The notes beneath the pieces are model-generated. The model made no database searches. It was given only the letters and a program-made list of their open reading frames with translations, and had not been told where the DNA came from. DNA of 64,000 nt from Pseudomonas fluorescens (GTDB taxonomy: Bacteria; Pseudomonadota; Gammaproteobacteria; Pseudomonadales; Pseudomonadaceae): positions 186,001 to 250,000 of the forward strand of contig NZ_CABVIX010000002.1 in assembly GCF_902498185.1 (NCBI RefSeq), in the 5' to 3' direction. Positions within the stretch are counted from its first letter, which is position 1. Each line of letters opens with the position of its first letter. The position numbers and the translations under genes are program-made. Positions 25,465 through 33,555 of the stretch are shown one piece after another.

Positions 25465-25632
25465 ATGAAGAAGTGGCAGTGCATTGTCTGTGGCCTGATC
25501 TATGACGAAGCCGATGGTTGGCCGGACGACGGCATCGCGCCCGGTACCCGCTGGGAGGATGTACCCGAGGACTGGCTGTGCCCAGACTGTGGTGTCGGCA
25601 AGAGCGATTTCGAAATGATCGCCATCGGTTGA
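25465..25632 (+). CDS. rubA: Rubredoxin
   Basis: This 55-residue electron carrier binds one iron through four cysteines, in CIVCG (C6, C9) and CPDCG (C39, C42). The sequence [20 protein letters not shown] is a textbook rubredoxin start. GAGGAATCT precedes the ATG. The reductase gene follows after 27 bp, so the two form an electron-transfer pair that passes electrons from NADH to a partner such as an alkane hydroxylase or an oxidative-stress enzyme. No alkane hydroxylase gene is in this window. Confidence 0.96.
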   Translation: MKKWQCIVCGLIYDEADGWPDDGIAPGTRWEDVPEDWLCPDCGVGKSDFEMIAIG

Positions 25633-25659
25633 TTTCCAAACGTACAGAGGAAGCGCGAC

Positions 25660-26808
25660 ATGACGTCCCCCGTGGTAATCATTGGTACCGGCCTTGCGGG
25701 CTATAACCTGGCCCGGGAGTTTCGCAAGCTCGATGGCGAAACACCGCTGCTGTTGATCACGGCCGACGACGGTCGCTCCTACTCAAAACCCATGCTCTCC
25801 ACCGGCTTTTCCAAGCACAAGGACGCCGATGGCTTGTGCATGGCCGAGCCAGGTGCGATGGCAGAGCAGCTCAAGGCCGAAATCCGCACCCATACCCGCA
25901 TCAGCGGCATCGATCCGGGCCATAAGCGCTTGTGGATTGGCGAGGAAGCAGTGCCGTACCGCGATCTGGTGCTCGCCTGGGGTGCGCAGACCGTGCAAGT
26001 GCCGCTGGAAGGCAATGCCGCCGATGCGGTGTTCCCGATCAACGACCTCGAGGACTACGCACGCTTTCGCGCTGCCGCGGCCGGCAAGCAGCGCGTGCTG
26101 ATCCTGGGCGCTGGCCTGATTGGCTGCGAGTTCGCCAACGACATGTGCCTCGGCGGATACCAGGTCGAGATGGTGGCGCCCTGTGAGCAGGTCATGCCGA
26201 CGTTGCTGCATCCTGCGGCTGCAGGGGCCGTGCAGCGCGCACTGGAGGGGCTGGGGGTGCGCCTGCACCTCGGCCCGGTGCTGACACGCCTGCAGCGCGA
26301 GCCTGAGGGCCTGGAGGCCCATCTGTCCGACGGCCGCGTGATCAAATGCGACCTGGTGGTCTCTGCCGTCGGCCTGCGCCCGCGTACCGAGCTTGCTGCC
26401 GCCGCCGGACTGATGGTCAATCGCGGGGTGGTCGTCGACCGGCAACTGCGTACCTCGCACGCCAATATCTATGCCCTGGGCGACTGCGCCGAGGTCGACG
26501 GTCTGAACCTGCTGTACGTGATGCCGCTGATGGGCTGCGCGCGGGCACTGGCGCAGTCCCTTGCCGGCAACCCGAGCGCCGTGGCCTATGGGCCCATGCC
26601 GATCACCGTCAAGACCCCGGCGTGCCCATTGGTGGTCTCGCCGCCCGCGCAAGGACACGACGGCACCTGGCAAATCGAAGGCGAAGGCGCGGACCTCAAG
26701 GTCCTGTGCCACGACGCCAATGGCCAGTTGCTGGGCTACGCGCTGACGGGCGCGGCGGTCATGGAAAAGCTGGCGCTGAACCGGCAACTGCAACCCCTGA
26801 TGGCCTGA
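25660..26808 (+). CDS. Rubredoxin-NAD(+) reductase
   Basis: The 382-residue FAD enzyme transfers electrons from NADH to rubredoxin. The FAD-binding dinucleotide fold is at the start ([20 protein letters not shown]). The NADH-binding motif is [16 protein letters not shown] near residue 145, and the second FAD motif is [13 protein letters not shown] near 270. The C-terminal part is the rubredoxin-binding region of this family. It follows rubA after 27 bp. AAGGAAGCG-type sequence upstream of the ATG is consistent with efficient translation. Confidence 0.93.
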   Translation: MTSPVVIIGTGLAGYNLAREFRKLDGETPLLLITADDGRSYSKPMLSTGFSKHKDADGLCMAEPGAMAEQLKAEIRTHTRISGIDPGHKRLWIGEEAVPYRDLVLAWGAQTVQVPLEGNAADAVFPINDLEDYARFRAAAAGKQRVLILGAGLIGCEFANDMCLGGYQVEMVAPCEQVMPTLLHPAAAGAVQRALEGLGVRLHLGPVLTRLQREPEGLEAHLSDGRVIKCDLVVSAVGLRPRTELAAAAGLMVNRGVVVDRQLRTSHANIYALGDCAEVDGLNLLYVMPLMGCARALAQSLAGNPSAVAYGPMPITVKTPACPLVVSPPAQGHDGTWQIEGEGADLKVLCHDANGQLLGYALTGAAVMEKLALNRQLQPLMA

Positions 26809-26960
26809 TCCAGAAGCGTTCTGTCGGATTTCCTCTGTTCTGGCTGCGACATTGGCCGGCCAGAGACTGGCGCGGCCCCTGGCGGCATGCCATTCTCAAT
26901 CCGGTCTGCCGCAGTTCAGAGCCTGCGGTGCCTGAGCCCTGCTCCGCTGGGCAGCACGGC

Positions 26961-26974
26961 AATAACAACAAAAA
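26961..26974 (+). promoter_or_regulatory. Hfq/Crc-type A-rich motif in the hupA leader
   Basis: AATAACAACAAAAA matches the AANAANAA pattern bound by Hfq with Crc in Pseudomonas. It ends nine bases before the AAGAGG ribosome site of hupA, a position from which binding would block initiation. The functional claim is inference. Confidence 0.4.
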
Positions 26975-26996
26975 TTCCGTCCAAGAGGCTTCACTC

Positions 26997-27305
26997 ATGC
27001 GTAAACCAGAACTCGCCGCAGCCATCGCTGAAAAAGCCGATCTCACCAAGGAAAAGGCCAATGCCGTACTCAATGCCATCCTGGATGAAATCACCGGCGC
27101 GCTCGGCAACAAGGACAGCGTAACTCTGGTCGGCTTCGGTACATTCGTCGGCCGTCACCGTGGTGCCCGTACTGGCAAGAACCCGCAAACCGGCGAACCG
27201 GTGCAGATCCGCGCCTCGAACACCGTCGCGTTCAAACCCGGCAAGTTCCTGAAGGACAGCGTCGGCACCGCGAAACCCGCAGGCAAGAAAAAAACCGCCA
27301 AGTAA
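26997..27305 (+). CDS. hupA: HU family DNA-binding protein
   Basis: The 102-residue nucleoid protein carries the HU fold: MRKPELAAAIAEKADLTKEKA at the N-terminus, the GFGTFVGRHRGARTGKNPQTGE beta arm (split across the DNA-contacting proline region) and AFKPGKFLKD. It is about twelve residues longer than E. coli HU because of a basic tail ending KKKTAK. P. putida has three HU genes, and the location beside the rubredoxin genes fits the one usually called hupA; that assignment is from memory. AAGAGG precedes the start and a terminator follows. Confidence 0.9.
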   Translation: MRKPELAAAIAEKADLTKEKANAVLNAILDEITGALGNKDSVTLVGFGTFVGRHRGARTGKNPQTGEPVQIRASNTVAFKPGKFLKDSVGTAKPAGKKKTAK

Positions 27306-27332
27306 TCGCTGGCACTGCGTCACGCAAAAACG

Positions 27333-27363
27333 AACGGGCACCTGGAGTGCCCGTTATATTTTC
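27333..27363 (+). terminator. Intrinsic terminator of hupA
   Basis: AACGGGCA and TGCCCGTT (27333-27355) form an eight-base-pair stem followed by ATATTTT. It lies 28 bp after the hupA stop. Confidence 0.8.
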
Positions 27364-27431
27364 GGCGTGAGTTTTCGTTCGATAAAAGGATAAACTGCCA
27401 GCTTTAGTCACTTTTGTGTCGAGGCGCGTGC

Positions 27432-27806
27432 ATGAAGTTTCGCTTTCTTCTCTGGGCCATGGGTTTGCTGATGGCCCGGGCCAGCCGCAACAACCCAGCT
27501 TTTCAGCAGCAACTCAAAGACAAGGACCTGGTTTTCCAGATGCAGACGCTGGACGGCAAGGTCGCGCGGCATTTCTTTGTCCGCAACCTGCGGATCACCA
27601 GCAAGGGCGGCTTGCACCCACAGCCTGCCTTCGCCATCGCGTTCAGGGATGCCGCGTACGGCTTTGCCACACTTCAGGCCAGTAACAAGCAACTGGCCTT
27701 CATGCAGGGCATTCAGGAAAAGCATATCCAGATCAAGGGCAACCCCGCCCTGGTGATCTGGTTCCAAGGCTTGATGAAATACCTCAAGCCCAGAACGAAA
27801 GCCTGA
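27432..27806 (+). CDS. Conserved hypothetical protein (possible SCP2-like fold)
   Basis: The 124-residue product starts MKFRFLLWAMGLLMARASRN. A strand-rich region (LVFQMQTLDGKVARHFFV, then PAFAIAFRDAAYGFATL) and a helix with IQIKGNPALVIWFQGLMKYL follow. The order of strands, and the final hydrophobic helix, recall sterol-carrier-protein-2 domains, but I cannot confirm it. The first 16 residues are hydrophobic without an obvious cleavage site. The ATG at 27432 is one of two close in-frame starts (the other at 27414). It stands alone between hupA and the convergent HDOD gene. Confidence 0.65.
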   Translation: MKFRFLLWAMGLLMARASRNNPAFQQQLKDKDLVFQMQTLDGKVARHFFVRNLRITSKGGLHPQPAFAIAFRDAAYGFATLQASNKQLAFMQGIQEKHIQIKGNPALVIWFQGLMKYLKPRTKA

Positions 27807-27812
27807 CGGCCT

Positions 27813-29213
27813 TCAGTGCGGATTGAACTGGGAAGCCATTTCACGCAGCAGCGTCTCGGCCTCCAGCACTTTGGTGACAACGCTCTCGGCCTTCTCCCGG
27901 GTCAGGTTCAGGCGCGCAAACAGCTCATCGGGAATCGGCATTTCCGGCCCCGAGCCAATGCCCCGTGAACGCAGCAGGCTTACGGCCAGGCAGACCAGAT
28001 TCGGGTACGCCGCATGCTCACCGTTATAGGACGGGTCGTGTTGGAAGCGCAACGCGGTGGTGAGTTCCTGGGGCATGTCCCACAGACCCATCAGCCAGGC
28101 GCCGATCTGCTCGCGGCTGATACCCAGCAGGTGCTGCTCCACGTAGCTGTGGCCCAGGTGCGGGTTGACCTCCAGATGACGGCAGATCAACGAGAAATGC
28201 GGCGGAAATACGTGCGCGAGCAGCAGGTAGCCGAAGTTATGCAGCAGGCCGGCAAGGTAGGTCAGCCCCGCTTCTGGACGTTCGGCACGGGGAATGGCGC
28301 GGGTCAGGCCCTCGATCACTGCGGCGGTGTAGATCGACTGGTGCCAGTAGGGTGTAGCCTGCTGCGGATGATCCTTGGGCAACGCGAGGGTCTTGCCTAG
28401 CGCCAGGCCCAGGGCCAGGTTGATCACCAGATCGAAACCCAGCACGCGCACGATCGCGTCTTCGACCGAGCGTATCTTGCCCGGCGAGGCGTAGTAAGGC
28501 GATGCGGCCCAGCTGACCACCTGGGCCGCCAGCGCCGGATCGGTTTCGACCACGTTGGTGATGTCATCGATGCTGGCGTTGGGGTCTACGCGCAGCTTGA
28601 CGATTTTTTGCGCGGTGTCGGCCAGCGGCGGGATCTCGATGGTCTGCTCCAGGCGCTGCTGGATGCGCCGAGCGGTAAAGGCTCGTACGGCCTGGGTGAT
28701 CTCCGCGCGGTCGTCGTGCGGGCGGTCGAGGTTGGGACGGATATCCATGACCTTCTCACCAAAGGTGCCGGCGCTGGCCTTGCTGAGCATCTTGCGCAAA
28801 GCATCACGCTCGATCTCGAGCAGCAGGCCTGCCTGGCCCGACTGAATCAGCAGCTTGTCAGCCTTGAGCAAGGATTCCTCGTACAGGCAGGGCGAACTGG
28901 TGAGCGCCGGAATAGCTGGCAGGTTCTTGAGCCCGTGCTTGTCGAGCATCTGTTTCAGGCGTGCCAGCGGCACTGCCACCAGCGTGCGGCCGGTGAGTTC
29001 GGCCAGACGCTTGAGGTCCAGTAACTGGCTTTGCGGGAAGAGCACCATCAATGCTCCCACCTCGTCATCAAGCAACACCGCCTGCACCTTCGCAGCGGCG
29101 GGCAGATGCGTGTGCTCGGGTACTTCGCGGTAGGCGATCCCAAGCTTTTCGAGCAACAGCCGAATGACTGAAGGAGCGTGTGGGGTTGCGGCGTCCAGGG
29201 CAACTTCAGTCAT
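27813..29213 (-). CDS. HDOD domain protein with N-terminal YbaK-like domain
   Basis: The 466-residue protein joins an N-terminal YbaK/aminoacyl-tRNA-deacylase-like domain (about residues 12-150, EKLGIAYREVPEHTHLPAAAKVQAVLL) to a C-terminal HDOD domain (about 205-400, IEIPPLADTAQKIVKLRVDPNA and VVETDPALAAQVVSWAAS). HDOD domains look like HD phosphohydrolases without the metal site and usually take part in signalling. What the YbaK-like part does here is unknown. I chose the ATG at 29213, where the deacylase-like fold begins; upstream in-frame sequence is short and unlike homologues. It is 77 bp after recG on the same strand. Confidence 0.82.
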   Translation of the reverse strand: MTEVALDAATPHAPSVIRLLLEKLGIAYREVPEHTHLPAAAKVQAVLLDDEVGALMVLFPQSQLLDLKRLAELTGRTLVAVPLARLKQMLDKHGLKNLPAIPALTSSPCLYEESLLKADKLLIQSGQAGLLLEIERDALRKMLSKASAGTFGEKVMDIRPNLDRPHDDRAEITQAVRAFTARRIQQRLEQTIEIPPLADTAQKIVKLRVDPNASIDDITNVVETDPALAAQVVSWAASPYYASPGKIRSVEDAIVRVLGFDLVINLALGLALGKTLALPKDHPQQATPYWHQSIYTAAVIEGLTRAIPRAERPEAGLTYLAGLLHNFGYLLLAHVFPPHFSLICRHLEVNPHLGHSYVEQHLLGISREQIGAWLMGLWDMPQELTTALRFQHDPSYNGEHAAYPNLVCLAVSLLRSRGIGSGPEMPIPDELFARLNLTREKAESVVTKVLEAETLLREMASQFNPH

Positions 29214-29290
29214 GGTCTGTATCCATATGTTCAACAATCGCAAATTAGTATCAGCTCCGCCGGGGAGCTGGGTCCGTTCAGGGGCAGGCA

Positions 29291-31369
29291 TCACACCTGG
29301 CCGTATTGCTGGCCATGGCGAAGCCAGCGGTCAAGCAGCGGGCTGACATGCTCAGGCCAGCGGGCGAGCAGGGCCTGGGCGGCATCGCGCACGGCGGGGA
29401 GCAAGTCGGCGTCGCGCATCAGGTCGGCGACCTTGAACTGTAGCAGGCCTGTCTGGCGTGTCCCGAGCATTTCACCGGGACCACGCAATTGAAGGTCTTT
29501 CTCGGCAATGACGAAACCATCGTTGGTCTCGCGCATGATGCCCAGGCGCTCGCGGCCGATCTGCGACAGCGGCGGATGGTAGAGCAGCACGCAGTGGCTG
29601 ACCGCGCTGCCACGGCCGACACGTCCGCGCAGCTGGTGCAGCTGGGCAAGGCCCAGGCGCTCGGGGTTCTCGATGATCATCAGGCTGGAGTTGGGAACGT
29701 CGACGCCGACTTCGATCACTGTCGTGGCCACCAGCAACTGCAGCTCGCCCGCCTTGAATTCGGCCATGATGGCGGCTTTCTCGGCCGGTTTCATACGCCC
29801 ATGGATCAGGCCCACGCGCAGCTCGCCAAGGGCGCTGCCCAACTCCTCGAACGTACTTTCGGCAGCCTGGCAGGTGAGTTCTTCGGATTCTTCGATCAGG
29901 GTGCAGACCCAGTATGCCTGACGGCCCTCGGCACAGGCGGCGCGGACCCGCTCGACCACCTCGAAGCGGCGGCTGTCAGCGACCAGCACGGTATTCACCG
30001 GGGTTCGCCCAGGCGGCAGCTCGTCGAGGACGGAAGTGTCCAGGTCGGCATAGGCGCTCATCGCCAAGGTGCGGGGGATAGGCGTGGCGGTCATGATCAG
30101 TTGGTGCGGGCAGAGACGGCCATCCACGCCTTTCTGGCGCAGGGCCAGGCGTTGCTGGACGCCGAAGCGATGCTGCTCATCGATGATCGCCAAGGCCAGA
30201 CGCTTGAATTTGACTTCTTCCTGGAACAGCGCGTGCGTGCCTACCACCATGGGCACGCCGCTGGCGATCTGCTGCAGAGCACTTACGCGTGCCTTGCCCT
30301 TGAGCTTGCCGGCCAGCCAGGCGACTTCGAGACCCAATGGTTCGAGCCAGCGCTTGAAGGTGATGTAGTGCTGTTCGGCGAGAATCTCGGTCGGCGCCAT
30401 CAGCGCCACCTGATAGCCGGCTTCCAGTGCCTGCAGGGCCGCCAGGGCGGCCACCACGGTCTTGCCGGCGCCAACATCCCCCTGCACCAGCCGCATCATG
30501 GGCTCTGGCTGGCTGAGGTCATAGGCGATCTCGTTGCCGACCCGTCGCTGGGCACCGGTCGGACTGAAACCAAGATTGGCCAGATACTGCGCGGGCAGGC
30601 GACTGGCCTTTGGCAGCACCGGCGCGTGCAGGCTGCGCAGGCTTTCGCGCAGGCGTTGCTGCGACAGTTGGTGGGTCAGCAGCTCTTCGAACGCCAGGCG
30701 GTACTGCGCCCAATGCTGGCCTTCGGCGAGTTCATCGACATCGGCGTCGGCAGGCGGGTTGTGCAGGTAGCGGATAGCGTCATCCAGCGGTGCCAACTGG
30801 TAATCACTCGCCATCTCGGCCGGCAACCAGTCGGGCAAGCTGCGTGGGCCCAGCATCGCCAGGCTTTGCTGGCACAACAGGCGCAGCCGTTGCTGGGTCA
30901 GTCCTTCGGTGGTCGGGTAGATCGGGGTCAGTGTCTGCTCGACCGGCGGCGCCGGCTCCTCGCCATTGAGGGCGCGGTACTCGGGGTGATAGATCTCGAG
31001 CCCCGACGCTCCTGGTCGGGCTTCTCCGTAGCAGCGCACATGGGTGCCGCGCTTGAGGCCATCCTTCTGTGCGGTGCTGAAATGGTAGAAGCGCAGGCTG
31101 AGCACGCCAGTTCCGTCACCCAGCCGTACCACCAGGCTGCGGCGCTTGCCCATCACTACGTCAGCGCCACTCACTACGCCTTCGATCACTGCGTCCTGCC
31201 CCGGGCGCAGTGCGCCGATGGGCACCACGCGGGTGCGGTCCTGGTAACGCAGGGGCAGATGGAAGAGCAGGTCCTGGAGATTCTCCAGGCCTACCTTCGC
31301 GAGCTTTTCAGCCATGGCCCCGCCAACGCCCTTGAGCTCGGTGACGGCCACCTTCGACAACTCGGTCAT
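29291..31369 (-). CDS. recG: ATP-dependent DNA helicase RecG
   Basis: The 692-residue helicase reverses stalled replication forks and branch-migrates recombination intermediates. The N-terminal wedge/OB domain is at about residues 1-180. Helicase motif I is QGDVGAGKTVVAALAAL near 295, motif II is IIDEQHRFGVQQR near 395 (DEQH), motif III is MTATPIPRTLAM and motif VI is LHQLRGRVGRG near 600. The length matches E. coli RecG (693). It starts nine bases after the oxyR stop and is expressed with it, linking oxidative-stress control to DNA repair as known from P. aeruginosa oxyR-recG. Confidence 0.96.
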   Translation of the reverse strand: MTELSKVAVTELKGVGGAMAEKLAKVGLENLQDLLFHLPLRYQDRTRVVPIGALRPGQDAVIEGVVSGADVVMGKRRSLVVRLGDGTGVLSLRFYHFSTAQKDGLKRGTHVRCYGEARPGASGLEIYHPEYRALNGEEPAPPVEQTLTPIYPTTEGLTQQRLRLLCQQSLAMLGPRSLPDWLPAEMASDYQLAPLDDAIRYLHNPPADADVDELAEGQHWAQYRLAFEELLTHQLSQQRLRESLRSLHAPVLPKASRLPAQYLANLGFSPTGAQRRVGNEIAYDLSQPEPMMRLVQGDVGAGKTVVAALAALQALEAGYQVALMAPTEILAEQHYITFKRWLEPLGLEVAWLAGKLKGKARVSALQQIASGVPMVVGTHALFQEEVKFKRLALAIIDEQHRFGVQQRLALRQKGVDGRLCPHQLIMTATPIPRTLAMSAYADLDTSVLDELPPGRTPVNTVLVADSRRFEVVERVRAACAEGRQAYWVCTLIEESEELTCQAAESTFEELGSALGELRVGLIHGRMKPAEKAAIMAEFKAGELQLLVATTVIEVGVDVPNSSLMIIENPERLGLAQLHQLRGRVGRGSAVSHCVLLYHPPLSQIGRERLGIMRETNDGFVIAEKDLQLRGPGEMLGTRQTGLLQFKVADLMRDADLLPAVRDAAQALLARWPEHVSPLLDRWLRHGQQYGQV

Positions 31370-31378
31370 GGGGTGGGC

Positions 31379-32299
31379 CTACTGGTCTGCCGGTGGTTTG
31401 GCGACCGAGCACAGGCGGATCGAGTCGGCGAGGATCTCGATGGCCTTCGGCCGCGGGAAGCTCGCGCGCCAGGCAATGGCCACGGTGCGAAATGGCGCGG
31501 GAGGGGTCAGCGGACGCACCTCGATCACGCCGGGGGCATAGTGATGGCTGTGCACCGCCGACAGCGGCAGGATCGACACGCCCAGGCCGGACGCCACCAT
31601 GTGGCGAATGGTTTCCAGCGAACTGGACTCGACCGTGGTGTGCCGCGCGCCTTCGCTGCCTTTGGTCAGGGTGGGGCAGGCTTCCAGTACCTGGTCGCGG
31701 AAGCAGTGGCCCTCGCCGAGCAGGAGCAGGCTCTTGTCGTTGAGCAACGCCGCATCGATGCTCTCCTTCCTGGTCCATGGATGCTCGCTCGGCATCAGCA
31801 CGTAGAAGGGTTCGTCGTACAGCGGCAAGGTCAGGACATCGGCTTCGTTGAACGGCAGGGCAATGATCACCGCGTCCAGTTCACCGTTGCGCAGCTTGTC
31901 GCGCAGCACGTGGGTGAAGTTTTCCTCGATGTACAGCGGCATCTGCGGGGCGACCCGGTGCAGCTGCGGGATAAGGTGCGGGAAGAGATAGGGGCCGACG
32001 GTATAGATGGCACCCACTTTCAAGGGGGCGGTCAGCTGGTTCTTGCCGGCCTGGGCGAGCTCGCGGATACCTTGGGCCTGCTCCAGCACCTTCTGCGCCT
32101 GGGCGACGATGCCTTCGCCGACCGGCGTCAGGCGTACCGCGCTCTTGCTGCGCTCGAAGATCAGTACGCCCAGCTCGTCCTCAAGCTTCTTCACCCCGAC
32201 CGACAGGGTCGGCTGGCTGACGTGGCAACGTTCGGCGGCATGGCCGAAGTGCTGCTCTTGGGCGAGGGTGACGATGTAGCGTAGTTCTGTGAGGGTCAT
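31379..32299 (-). CDS. oxyR: Hydrogen-peroxide-sensing LysR regulator OxyR
   Basis: The 306-residue regulator has the LysR helix-turn-helix (HFGHAAERCHVSQPTLSVGV). The redox centre is in GEGHCFRDQVLEACPT: the first cysteine corresponds to E. coli Cys199 and the second to Cys208, which form a disulfide on peroxide exposure. It is first in oxyR-recG. The start codon and part of a weak GGA ribosome site are in the right arm of a 12-bp inverted repeat (32298-32309 with 32349-32360), which predicts RNA-level control. tonB ends 94 bp upstream on the same strand. Confidence 0.95.
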   Translation of the reverse strand: MTLTELRYIVTLAQEQHFGHAAERCHVSQPTLSVGVKKLEDELGVLIFERSKSAVRLTPVGEGIVAQAQKVLEQAQGIRELAQAGKNQLTAPLKVGAIYTVGPYLFPHLIPQLHRVAPQMPLYIEENFTHVLRDKLRNGELDAVIIALPFNEADVLTLPLYDEPFYVLMPSEHPWTRKESIDAALLNDKSLLLLGEGHCFRDQVLEACPTLTKGSEGARHTTVESSSLETIRHMVASGLGVSILPLSAVHSHHYAPGVIEVRPLTPPAPFRTVAIAWRASFPRPKAIEILADSIRLCSVAKPPADQ

Positions 32300-32360
32300 A
32301 ACGTGCGTCCATGAAGTTGCGGCCCCAGCATAGCGGCTGCAATCGATAGACGCACGTTAT
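32298..32360 (-). promoter_or_regulatory. Inverted repeat spanning the oxyR translation start
   Basis: ATAACGTGCGTC at 32298-32309 and GACGCACGTTAT at 32349-32360 are exact complements, 39 bases apart. In the oxyR mRNA the 3' arm ends with the AT of the start codon. A third, related copy, AGACGCAAAGTATCAG, is at 32381-32396 (compare AGACGCACGTTATCAG at 32348-32363). It may be an RNA hairpin or a set of protein-binding sites. Confidence 0.55.
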
Positions 32361-32377
32361 CAGACTTGCCGTTACGT

Positions 32378-32404
32378 GACAGACGCAAAGTATCAGCGTC
32401 TGTC
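32378..32404 (-). terminator. Hairpin across the tonB stop codon
   Basis: GACAGACGC (32378-32386) and GCGTCTGTC (32396-32404) form a nine-base-pair stem enclosing the tonB stop at 32393-32395. There is no T tract, so termination is doubtful; mRNA end protection is possible. Confidence 0.35.
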
Positions 32405-33127
32405 CAGCGAGTAGACGAAGGGTGCTACCACTTCAATACTGCCGTTGTTCAACAGCTCCTGCGGCGGTTTGGGTACCGGCTGGGCCTTGCGGATCATTTC
32501 AAGCGTCGCCCGGTCGAGCGCCGCACTGCCCGAGCCACCGGCGAGCGAGTACGACAGGATCTTGCCTTCGCCGTCGACCACGAATCGAAGCCGGTTGATA
32601 CCCTGCAGGCCGCGGCGACGCGCGTCTTCGGGGTAACGCTTGTACTTGCTCAGGTGGCGTAGCAGATCGCTCTGCCAGGTCGGCAGGGCCTTGCTGTTGG
32701 ACGCAATGCTCGGAGCCGGTGCCTGGGACTTCTGCGGTGGCGCGGTGCTTGGCGGCGTGTCGACCACTTCTTCTGCCGGTGGCTTTTCCTGCGGCGGCTC
32801 AGGTTTCTTCTCGGGCTTGGGCGGCTGCGGTTTGGCCTTGGGCTTTACTGGCTTGGCGACAGCGATCTTTGGCTTCGGGGCCTCCACCAGCTTGGGCAGC
32901 GGCGGCTCTTCGACCGGCGCGGGAGGTTGAGGCGTGACGACCTTCGGTGGCGGAGGCGGCGCCGGCTCGGGGAGCGGGGCCAGTTCGACCATCATGGCTG
33001 CCGGAGGCAGTTCGACAGCCTGGGGCACCGACCAGTTGAGCGCGAGCAGCACCGCGACGGCATGAAGACCCAGCACAATCGCCAGGCTACCGCTATAACG
33101 CGCCAGAATATGCCGCGACTTTGTCAT
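32393..33127 (-). CDS. tonB: TonB energy-transducing protein
   Basis: The 244-residue protein has one N-terminal membrane helix (about residues 12-32, SLAIVLGLHAVAVLLALNW). A periplasm-spanning segment rich in proline and lysine (about 48-125, PEPAPPPPPKVVTPQPPAP and similar) follows. The TonB C-terminal domain (about 155-244) contains YKRYPEDARRRGLQGINRL. It couples the proton-motive force from ExbBD to outer-membrane receptors for siderophores and other ligands. Its start overlaps the exbD stop by four bases. The order exbB-exbD-tonB is the usual one in P. putida. Confidence 0.95.
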   Translation of the reverse strand: MTKSRHILARYSGSLAIVLGLHAVAVLLALNWSVPQAVELPPAAMMVELAPLPEPAPPPPPKVVTPQPPAPVEEPPLPKLVEAPKPKIAVAKPVKPKAKPQPPKPEKKPEPPQEKPPAEEVVDTPPSTAPPQKSQAPAPSIASNSKALPTWQSDLLRHLSKYKRYPEDARRRGLQGINRLRFVVDGEGKILSYSLAGGSGSAALDRATLEMIRKAQPVPKPPQELLNNGSIEVVAPFVYSLDRR

Positions 33128-33552
33128 TTCTTGGCTGCCGTCTCGAGTCCGACCAGACCGACCTTGAGGTAGCCGGCCGCACGCATGGTGTTCATCACTT
33201 CCATCAGGTCACCGTAATCCACACCCTTGTCGGCCTGGAAGAAAATGGTGGTTTCCTTGTCGCCCTTGGTCTTGGCATCGAGCATCGCGCCAAGCTGGCT
33301 GGCTTGCGCAACCTGATCATCGCCGACATACAGTTTCTGATCGGCCTTGACGCTGACGAACACCGGTTTTTCCGGTCTTTGTGCGGGCTTGGCCGTCGAG
33401 GCGGGCAGGTCGACCTTGATGTCGACCGTGGCCAGCGGGGCGGCGACCATGAAGATGATCAACAGCACCAGCATCACATCGATGAAGGGCGTAACGTTGA
33501 TCTCGTGGTTTTCGGCGAGGTCGTCGCCACCTTCGTTCAGATGCAGGCCCAT
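33124..33552 (-). CDS. exbD: Biopolymer transport protein ExbD
   Basis: The 142-residue protein has a short cytoplasmic N-terminus, one membrane helix with the essential aspartate in INVTPFIDVMLVLLIIFMVA (D25) and a periplasmic domain to the end. It works with ExbB to energise TonB. It begins three bases after the exbB stop and overlaps the tonB start by four, so the three proteins are translationally coupled. Confidence 0.96.
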   Translation of the reverse strand: MGLHLNEGGDDLAENHEINVTPFIDVMLVLLIIFMVAAPLATVDIKVDLPASTAKPAQRPEKPVFVSVKADQKLYVGDDQVAQASQLGAMLDAKTKGDKETTIFFQADKGVDYGDLMEVMNTMRAAGYLKVGLVGLETAAKK

Positions 33553-33555
33553 GGC

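Noticed and set aside
29489..32284. 931-codon forward frame opposite recG and oxyR
   Set aside because: It crosses two well-defined reverse-strand genes and has no recognisable domain.
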